Shown here: positions 58,833 through 64,000 of the stretch, piece by piece
Layout: each line of letters begins with the position of its first letter
Numbering within the stretch: the first letter of the stretch is position 1
Assembly (NCBI GenBank): GCA_963757395.1
Contig: CAVWRK010000003.1
Location: forward strand, 1-64,000
Reading direction: 5' to 3'
Source: DATAOG01 sp963757395
GTDB lineage: Bacteria > Pseudomonadota > Alphaproteobacteria > Geminicoccales > Geminicoccaceae
DNA length: 64,000 bases
Notes under the pieces: generated by a model
Databases searched by the model: none
Told to the model about the DNA's origin: nothing
What the model saw: the letters and a program-made list of their open reading frames with translations, nothing else
Translations under genes and position numbers: made by a program

Positions 58833-60478
58833 CACAGCGCCCGGGCGCGCTCGCGCAAGAGGTTCTTCTGGACCTTGCCGGTCGAGGTCTTGGGCAGCTC
58901 GGCGAAGACCACCGAGTGCGGGCACTTGAAGTGGGCGAGCACCGAGCGGCAGTGGTCGATCAGCGCCCGCTCGGATACATCCATGCCGGCCTTGAGGGTC
59001 ACGAAGGCGCAAGGGCTCTCGCCCCACTTGGGATCGGGCCTGGCGACCACCGCCGCCTCGAGCACCGCCGGATGCCGATAGAGCGCACCCTCGACCTCGA
59101 TCGAGGAAATGTTCTCGCCACCCGAGATGATGATGTCCTTCGAGCGGTCCTTGATCTCGACGTAGCCGTCGGCATGCATCACGGCGAGATCGCCGGTATG
59201 GAACCAGCCACCCCGGAACGCGTCCTCGGTCGCTTGCGTGTTCTTGAGGTAGCCCTTCATCACGTCATGGCCGCGCATCATGATCTCGCCGATGGTCTGA
59301 GCGTCGCGCGCGACCGGCTGCATCGTCTGCGGGTCCATGACCTCGAGGCCTTCGAGCACCGGATAGCGGATCCCCTGGCGGGCCTGCAGCCGTGCCTGCT
59401 CGGGTAGGGGCAGCGCATCCCATGCGCCCTGCCAGGCGCACACGGTCGCGGGCCCGTAGACCTCGGTCAGGCCGTAAGCATGGGTGACCTTGATGTTGAG
59501 CCCGGCCATCGCCTGCAGCACGGATGCCGGCGGCGCCGAGGCCGCGGTCATCATGTCGACCCGGTGCTCGAACGCGCGCCGCTGCTCGGGCGGCGCGTTG
59601 ATGATCATGCCCATGACCACCGGCGCACCGCAAAGATGGGTCACCCGATGCTCGGCGATCGCGGCGTAGATCGCCGCGGGCTCGACCCGGCGCAGGCAGA
59701 CCTGGGTCCCGCCCTGCAAGGCCACCGCCCAGGGGAAGCACCAGCCGTTGCAATGGAACATCGGCAGCGTCCAGAGGTAGACCGGGTTCAGGCCCATCTC
59801 CCACACCAGGATGTCGCCGAGCGCGTTCAGATAGGCGCCGCGATGGTGGGTCACGACCCCCTTCGGCCGGCCGGTCGTGCCCGAGGTGTAGCCGAGCGCC
59901 ACCGCCTGCCATTCGTCGGCCGGATAGAGGGGGTCGAAGCCGGGGTCGCCCTCGCCGAGCAGCTCGTCATAGCTGAGCTCGCCCAACCGCTCGCCCGCGA
60001 CCTCGTACTCGGTCTCGGGCACGTCCACGACCAGCGGCCGCCGCTCGGCGAGCGCCAGCGCCTCCTTGATCACCGGCGCGTACTCGGTGTCGGTCAGCAG
60101 CACCTTGGCCTCGCCGTGGTCGAGGATGTAGGCGACGGTCTCGGCCTCGAGGCGGACGTTGAGCGCATTGATCACCGCGCCTGCCATCGGGATGCCATAA
60201 TGCGCGTCCAGCATGGCGGGCACGTTCGGCAGCATCAGGGCGACCGTGTCGCCGGGCCGGACGCCGCGGCGCGCGAGCGCCGAGGCGAGCCGGCGGCAGC
60301 GCTCGCGCAGCTCGGCATAGTCGGCCCGCCAACGCCCGTGGATGACCGCGGTCCGGCCCGGGTAGACGTCGGCCGCCCGCTCGAGAAAGCTGATCGGGGT
60401 CAGCGGCGCGTAGTTGGCCCGGTTCTTGCCCAGGTCCTGCTGGTACGGGCTGGTCTTTGGATGCTCGGCGAAGCGCAC
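58832..60478 (-). CDS. Acyl-CoA synthetase (AMP-dependent)
   Basis: ANL-family ligase of 548 residues that activates a fatty or other organic acid to its CoA thioester through an acyl-AMP. The GTG at 60476-60478 is the likely start: a GCGGAGG stands about 8 bases upstream and the family N-terminus (FAEHPKTSPYQQDLGKNRAN) begins there. Motifs: YTSGTTGRPKGV (AMP binding), VKVTHAYGLTEVYGPAT, GGWFHTGDLAVMHADGYVEI and the last-domain lysine region KTSTGKVQKNLL. It resembles medium- to long-chain or unusual-substrate acyl-CoA synthetases in Rhodospirillales. DUF29 follows. Confidence 0.88.
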   Translation of the reverse strand: MRFAEHPKTSPYQQDLGKNRANYAPLTPISFLERAADVYPGRTAVIHGRWRADYAELRERCRRLASALARRGVRPGDTVALMLPNVPAMLDAHYGIPMAGAVINALNVRLEAETVAYILDHGEAKVLLTDTEYAPVIKEALALAERRPLVVDVPETEYEVAGERLGELSYDELLGEGDPGFDPLYPADEWQAVALGYTSGTTGRPKGVVTHHRGAYLNALGDILVWEMGLNPVYLWTLPMFHCNGWCFPWAVALQGGTQVCLRRVEPAAIYAAIAEHRVTHLCGAPVVMGMIINAPPEQRRAFEHRVDMMTAASAPPASVLQAMAGLNIKVTHAYGLTEVYGPATVCAWQGAWDALPLPEQARLQARQGIRYPVLEGLEVMDPQTMQPVARDAQTIGEIMMRGHDVMKGYLKNTQATEDAFRGGWFHTGDLAVMHADGYVEIKDRSKDIIISGGENISSIEVEGALYRHPAVLEAAVVARPDPKWGESPCAFVTLKAGMDVSERALIDHCRSVLAHFKCPHSVVFAELPKTSTGKVQKNLLRERARAL

Positions 60479-60695
60479 AGGCTCTGCCTCCGCTCGGGTT
60501 TTTTCCGCAAGCGCGCCGGCGACGGCAGTGCCACAGGCGGCGCCTCGGGAGCTTAGCACCCCGCCGCGCCGCTGCCAGCCCCGCGGCCGCGCCTCGCTGG
60601 TGGCTCGCGCCTCGGGCCGCAGATCGTCGCTACCAGTGCCCTTGCCAGCGTGCGGCAGGCGAGGCACATCGATGGGATCAATCGGAGGAATGCTC

Positions 60696-61100
60696 GTGAA
60701 TTTCGATGCCGACACCGTCTGGGCGCCGCGGATGCTGGCGGTGCTGCGAATCGTGGCGGCCCTGCTCTTCATCGAGCATGGTAGCCAGAAGCTGTTCGGC
60801 TTCCCGCCGCCGATCGGCGGCGAAGGCCCGCCGCTGGTCTCGCTGCTCGGCCTGGCGGCCGTGCTCGAGCTGCTCGGCGGCCTCTCGATCCTGGTCGGCC
60901 TGTTCACCCGGCCGGTCGCTTTCGTCCTCGCCGGCGAGATGGCCTTCGCCTATTTCATCGGCCACGCCCCCAAGAGCTTCTTTCCGGCGATCAATGGCGG
61001 CGATGCCGCGATCCTGTTCTGCTTTTTGTTTTTGTACCTGTGCGTCGCCGGGGCCGGCGCCTGGAGCGTCGATGCCACGCGCAGCCGGAGCTTTGGCTGA
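60696..61100 (+). CDS. DoxX family membrane protein
   Basis: Inner-membrane protein of 134 residues with four hydrophobic segments (LAVLRIVAALLFIEHGSQKL, LVSLLGLAAVLELLGGLSIL, VAFVLAGEMAFAYFIGHAPK and AILFCFLFLYLCVAGAGAW). The DoxX motif is FIEHGSQKLFGFPPP and GGDAAILFCF. Many DoxX proteins work in redox balance or oxygen stress. I use the GTG at 60696 because GGAGG lies 8 bases upstream; an ATG two codons before overlaps that site. It is divergent from the acyl-CoA synthetase, with 217 bases between. Confidence 0.85.
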   Translation: MNFDADTVWAPRMLAVLRIVAALLFIEHGSQKLFGFPPPIGGEGPPLVSLLGLAAVLELLGGLSILVGLFTRPVAFVLAGEMAFAYFIGHAPKSFFPAINGGDAAILFCFLFLYLCVAGAGAWSVDATRSRSFG

Positions 61101-61123
61101 CGCTCCGGAGGGAGCTGCATCCG

Positions 61124-62230
61124 ATGCGGGTCTTGATCTGTGGCGGCGGCGTGATCGGCGCCGCGATCGCCTATTATTTGAGCCTGCGGCGGGTCGAGGC
61201 GGTGGTCATCGAGCGGACCGGCGTCGCCTGCGCCGCCTCCGGCAAGTCGGGCGGCTTTCTGGCGCTCGACTGGTGCGATGGCTCGCCGCTCGCACCGCTC
61301 GCGAGGCGGAGCTTCGAGCTGCATGCCGAGCTCGCCGCGACGTCGGATCGTCAGTGGGGCTATCGCCAGCTCGAGACCCTGAGCATTGCGGTCGGCGCCG
61401 GGCGCCGGCGGGGCTCCTCGGAACGCTCCGGGCTGCCCGACTGGGTCGCGCTCGACGCGCGGCTCCAGCACCGGCTCGGAGGCCCGGCGACGACCGCCCA
61501 GGTCCACCCGGCCGAGTTCACGCGCGGCCTGCTGGCTGCAGCCATCGACCGCGGCGCCAGGCTGCAGATCGGGAGCGTGACCGGGCTCGCGCGCGGGTCC
61601 GGCGACGGCCGCGTCACCGGCGTCCTGGTCGACGGCGAGGCGATCCCGGGCCATGCCGTCGTGCTGGCCATGGGACCGTGGTCGGTGCTGGCGGCGCGCT
61701 GGCTGCCGCTGCCCGCGATCTACGGGCTGAAGGGTCACAGCCTGGTCTTCCGGAACCCTCGGCCGATCTCGCCGCACGCCCTGTTCGTCGAGTGCGAGGC
61801 CGAGGACGGCACCGCCCAGGCGCCCGAGGTCTTTCCGCGCCCGGATGGCACGACCTATGTCTGCGGTCTGTCGAGCACGGCGCCGCTGCCGGTCGATCCG
61901 GCCGCGGTCGAGCCCGATCCCGGCGCTCTGGAGCAGTTGCGGGCGATGACCGGCAGCTTTGCCCCGGTGCTCGGCGAGGCCGAGATCCTGGCGGCGCAGG
62001 CCTGCTACCGGCCGGTGACCCTGGACGGCCTGCCCCTGATCGGGCGGGTGCCCGGGGTGGCGGCCGTCTATGTCGCCACCGGCCATAGCGTCTGGGGGAT
62101 GCTGAACGCGCCCGCGACCGGCGAGGCCATGGCCGAGCTCATTCTCGACGGGGCTGCGCGGACCGTCGACCTGACCGCCTTCGATCCGGCGCGGCTGCCG
62201 GCGCTGCCGCCCGACGCCGTCCGGGTCTGA
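61124..62230 (+). CDS. FAD-dependent oxidoreductase (DAO family)
   Basis: A 368-residue protein of the D-amino-acid oxidase family. It starts MRVLICGGGVIGAAIAYYLS, a Rossmann FAD-binding loop (GGGVIG), with the adenine-contact VIERTGVACAASGKSGGFL and a late flavin loop YVATGHSVWGMLNAPATGEA. These enzymes oxidise amines, amino acids or related substrates; the precise one is not clear. Start ATG 61124 follows GGAGGGAGC by about 12 bases. It is 23 bases downstream of the DoxX gene. Confidence 0.85.
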   Translation: MRVLICGGGVIGAAIAYYLSLRRVEAVVIERTGVACAASGKSGGFLALDWCDGSPLAPLARRSFELHAELAATSDRQWGYRQLETLSIAVGAGRRRGSSERSGLPDWVALDARLQHRLGGPATTAQVHPAEFTRGLLAAAIDRGARLQIGSVTGLARGSGDGRVTGVLVDGEAIPGHAVVLAMGPWSVLAARWLPLPAIYGLKGHSLVFRNPRPISPHALFVECEAEDGTAQAPEVFPRPDGTTYVCGLSSTAPLPVDPAAVEPDPGALEQLRAMTGSFAPVLGEAEILAAQACYRPVTLDGLPLIGRVPGVAAVYVATGHSVWGMLNAPATGEAMAELILDGAARTVDLTAFDPARLPALPPDAVRV

Positions 62231-62232
62231 CG

Positions 62233-63063
62233 TTGTCCCCGAACCCGGGCTCGAGCCGGGGCGAGGGCGGATTGTCGACTGCCCGGGTCGGTCGCGTCCG
62301 GGCAGGCGCCGCAGGCTTCGGCCTGCCCGCGCTCGGCCTGCTCCTGGCCCTGCTGCTCGCGCCCGGCGGGCGGGCGGCGGCGGACGATCTGGCGGACGCC
62401 CAGGCGCTCTACGAGCGAGGCGAGATGCACGCCGCCGCAAGCCTCGCGCGCGAGGCGGGTAGCGCCGCGGGCCTGACGCTCGCCGCGAGGGCGACCCTGG
62501 TCGAGGCCCTCTATCTCGCGCCCGAGGCGGACCAGTCGATGCTGCTGGAGCGTGCCGCCAGGGAGGCGCGCCAGGCGCTTGCCCTCGATCCCGGCTACGA
62601 GCCCGCCTACGTGCAGCTCGCGCTCACGCTCGGCCAGATGGCGGAGCGGGCGGGACCGATCACCGCGCATCTCGAGGGCTACGCCAAAGAAGGGCGCCGG
62701 CTGCTCGTGCGGGCGCGCGCGCTGGCGCCGGACGATCCCTGGCCGGATGGCCTGCTCGGCATCTGGCATCTGCAGCTGGTCCGCCACGGCTCGGCGATGC
62801 TCGCGGCCGAGCTTTATGGCGCGAGCGAAGCGGAGGGCCTGAGGCTCTGCCGGCGGGCCGCCGAACGGGCGCCGAGCGCGATCGCGCTCCGCTATGGCTG
62901 CGCCATCTCGATGCTCGAGCTGAGCCCGGAGCGCCTTGGCCACGAGGCGCTGCGGACGCTGGTCGCCCTGGTCCAGATGCCGGCCGCCGATGCGGCGGAG
63001 CGGCTGGTGCAGCAGGCGGCCAGCCGCCAGATCGGCGCGTTCAGGCGGAGCGCGGCCCGGTGA
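62233..63063 (+). CDS. TPR-like exported hypothetical protein
   Basis: A 276-residue frame (TTG start, so the exact start is open; an internal signal-type segment lies at about 27-49 with LPALGLLLALLLAPGGRAAA). The mature part reads like a chain of helix pairs: ADAQALYERGEMHAAASLAR, ATLVEALYLAPEADQSMLLE, LALDPGYEPAYVQLALTLGQ, ARALAPDDPWPDGLLGIWHL and LRLCRRAAERAPSAIALRYG, i.e. tetratricopeptide-like repeats. It starts 2 bases after the oxidoreductase gene. It overlaps the convergent membrane-protein gene at 63041 by 23 bases. Confidence 0.7.
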   Translation: MSPNPGSSRGEGGLSTARVGRVRAGAAGFGLPALGLLLALLLAPGGRAAADDLADAQALYERGEMHAAASLAREAGSAAGLTLAARATLVEALYLAPEADQSMLLERAAREARQALALDPGYEPAYVQLALTLGQMAERAGPITAHLEGYAKEGRRLLVRARALAPDDPWPDGLLGIWHLQLVRHGSAMLAAELYGASEAEGLRLCRRAAERAPSAIALRYGCAISMLELSPERLGHEALRTLVALVQMPAADAAERLVQQAASRQIGAFRRSAAR

Positions 63064-63457
63064 GGCGATCGAGCTGCCGGAGAACCCGGCCGAGCTGCTC
63101 GGCGTCAGCGCCGCCGGCGGCCCGCCGGCGCTCGAGATCGGCCCGGATGCGGCGGACGTAGTGCGCCGAGACGGCGCGCGGGGTCAGCGTGCCGAGCGCC
63201 GGCACCAGGAGGATGAATGCGCCGACCACCAGCGCCACCGCCTTCCACCAGGTGACGAACAGCAGCGCGACGCCGGTCGCGGCCGGCCAGGCCAGCAGCA
63301 CCGCGAGCGTGCGCCAGTTCTGAGCCTGCGGTGCGACGCTCGCGCCAAGCCCGCTGTCCAGCTCGGCGCCGAGCGCTACGATGGTGCGCTGGAAGTTGCG
63401 CGTGTAGGCCGTGAACAGGGCGAGCGCGCCGAGCAGCAGGACGTAGAGGACGAGCAT
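63041..63457 (-). CDS. Hypothetical membrane protein
   Basis: A 138-residue protein with two or three hydrophobic segments (MLVLYVLLLGALALFTAYTR; LAVLLAWPAATGVALLFVTW; AVALVVGAFILLVPALGTL) and a basic C-terminal helix (YVRRIRADLERRRAAGGADA). No family recognised. It is convergent with the TPR-like gene and divergent from the propionyl-CoA synthetase gene. Confidence 0.6.
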   Translation of the reverse strand: MLVLYVLLLGALALFTAYTRNFQRTIVALGAELDSGLGASVAPQAQNWRTLAVLLAWPAATGVALLFVTWWKAVALVVGAFILLVPALGTLTPRAVSAHYVRRIRADLERRRAAGGADAEQLGRVLRQLDRLTGPRSA

Positions 63458-63588
63458 GGGCCGTGTCGCTTCCCGGGACCGGCCGGAGCATAGCGCTGGA
63501 CCGATCGCGCCGGGAAGCCTCGCTGTCGTTGTCGTCGGCGGGCCGGGCGACGTATAGTCGCCCTGCGGACCTCATCGGGCAGGCAGGC

Positions 63589-64000
63589 ATGGCCGGCAGC
63601 TATCAGGAGACCTACGCGCGCGCGAGGAGCGATCCCGAGGGCTTCTGGGCCGAGGCGGCCGAAGCGCTCGACTGGCAGCGGCGCTGGGATCGCGTGCTCG
63701 ACGACAGCCGGCCGCCGTTCTATCGCTGGTTTGCGGGCGGCCAGCTCAACACCTGCCAGAACGCGGTCGACCGGCACGTCGAGGCCGGCCGCGGCGAGCA
63801 GCTCGCGATCATCCACGACAGCCCGGTCACGAACAGCGTCCGGACGCTCACCTTCAAGGAGCTGCAGGACCGGGTCGCCCGCTTTGCCGGCGCCTTGCGC
63901 GCCCAGGGCGTCGGCTACGGCGATCGCGTGATCATCTATCTGCCGATGGTGCCCGAGGCTCTGATCGCGATGCTCGGCTGCGCCCGGATCGGCGCCGTGC
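63589..64000 (+). CDS. prpE: Propionyl-CoA synthetase-type acyl-CoA ligase, 5' part
   Basis: The first 137 residues of a gene cut by the window edge. MAGSYQETYARARSDPEGFW, AEAAEALDWQRRWDRVLDDS, RPPFYRWFAGGQLNTCQNAV, DRHVEAGRGEQLAIIHDSPV match the N-terminal domain of PrpE and related propionyl-CoA synthetases (WYxPWDxVLDDSxPPFYRWFxGGxLNTCYNxxDRHVExGRGDQxAxIYDSPVT), followed by the ANL-type LQDRVARFAGALRAQGVGYG. It starts at ATG 63589. The AMP motif lies outside the window. It would activate propionate or another short acid. Confidence 0.85.
   Translation, partial: MAGSYQETYARARSDPEGFWAEAAEALDWQRRWDRVLDDSRPPFYRWFAGGQLNTCQNAVDRHVEAGRGEQLAIIHDSPVTNSVRTLTFKELQDRVARFAGALRAQGVGYGDRVIIYLPMVPEALIAMLGCARIGAV

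Overview
The window reads as a chromosomal segment of a very GC-rich alphaproteobacterium, most likely a Rhodospirillales-like heterotroph. The evidence is the core gene order (maf-aroE-coaE-dnaQ; hslV-hslU; ruvC-ruvA / ruvB-ybgC-tolQRAB-pal-cpoB-tilS-ftsH-folP-glmM; timA-mltA beside fxsA and a secB-like gene), a petP/petR-type MarR plus response-regulator pair, a eukaryote-like NADP-isocitrate dehydrogenase, and a CtrA-type TTAA-N7-TTAA site. No tRNA, rRNA or CRISPR array was seen.

Layout. 1-3.4 kb is a scrambled accessory stretch: the 3' end of a PHB depolymerase gene, a secreted hypothetical protein, a frameshifted remnant, an IS110 transposase remnant and several copies of a short palindrome (arms AAAAGGT/ACCTTTT), then an AT-rich spacer. 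3.4-10.3 kb holds a class A penicillin-binding protein with a DUF3553 gene, then a complete branched-chain amino acid-type ABC operon (livG-livF-livH-livM-livK). 10.3-14.4 kb is a second accessory patch: palindromes, a Cys-rich secreted protein, a duplicated fragment of the downstream smr gene, a broken GNAT gene and a MOSC-reductase-ferredoxin fusion. 14.4-21.7 kb has smr, lutCBA (lactate oxidation), mltA, timA, fxsA, a histidine phosphatase, secB (disrupted) and a LOG-family gene. 21.9-31.6 kb carries a LysM cell-envelope protein, branched-chain aminotransferase, the PetP/PetR-like regulators with a histidine kinase, maf-aroE-coaE-dnaQ and icd. 31.6-34.7 kb is a molybdate uptake locus (modE, modC, disrupted modB, modA) with a Mo-box. 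35-39.9 kb has hslUV, a small protein, a PilZ protein, yebC, ruvC and disrupted ruvA. 40-42.1 kb is a heavily decayed adenylate cyclase/TPR gene. 42.2-55.4 kb is one long run: ruvB, ybgC, the Tol-Pal system, cpoB, tilS (disrupted), ftsH, folP, glmM. 55.4-64 kb ends with a degenerate trypsin-like lipoprotein behind a CtrA-like box, small hypotheticals, DUF29 and acyl-CoA synthetase genes, a DoxX protein, an FAD oxidoreductase and the start of a propionyl-CoA synthetase gene.

How genes work together. Tol-Pal/CpoB with PBP1A and MltA serve envelope constriction and peptidoglycan remodelling. LivGFHMK and IlvE serve branched-chain amino acid uptake and metabolism. Mod imports molybdate, possibly for molybdoenzymes such as a MOSC-linked oxidoreductase. 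RuvABC resolve recombination junctions. FtsH and HslUV do protein quality control.

A striking general feature is that several normally essential or conserved genes (secB, a petP-like gene, modB, ruvA, tilS) each carry a single nonsense codon or one or two single-base frame shifts while the rest of the protein is well preserved. Sequencing or assembly error is the simplest explanation. This differs from the true decay of the cyclase gene, the GNAT gene and the transposon remnants. I found no clearly novel multi-gene system; the best leads are the palindrome family that borders gene remnants, the CtrA-box/pseudoprotease pair and the two in-frame amber codons.
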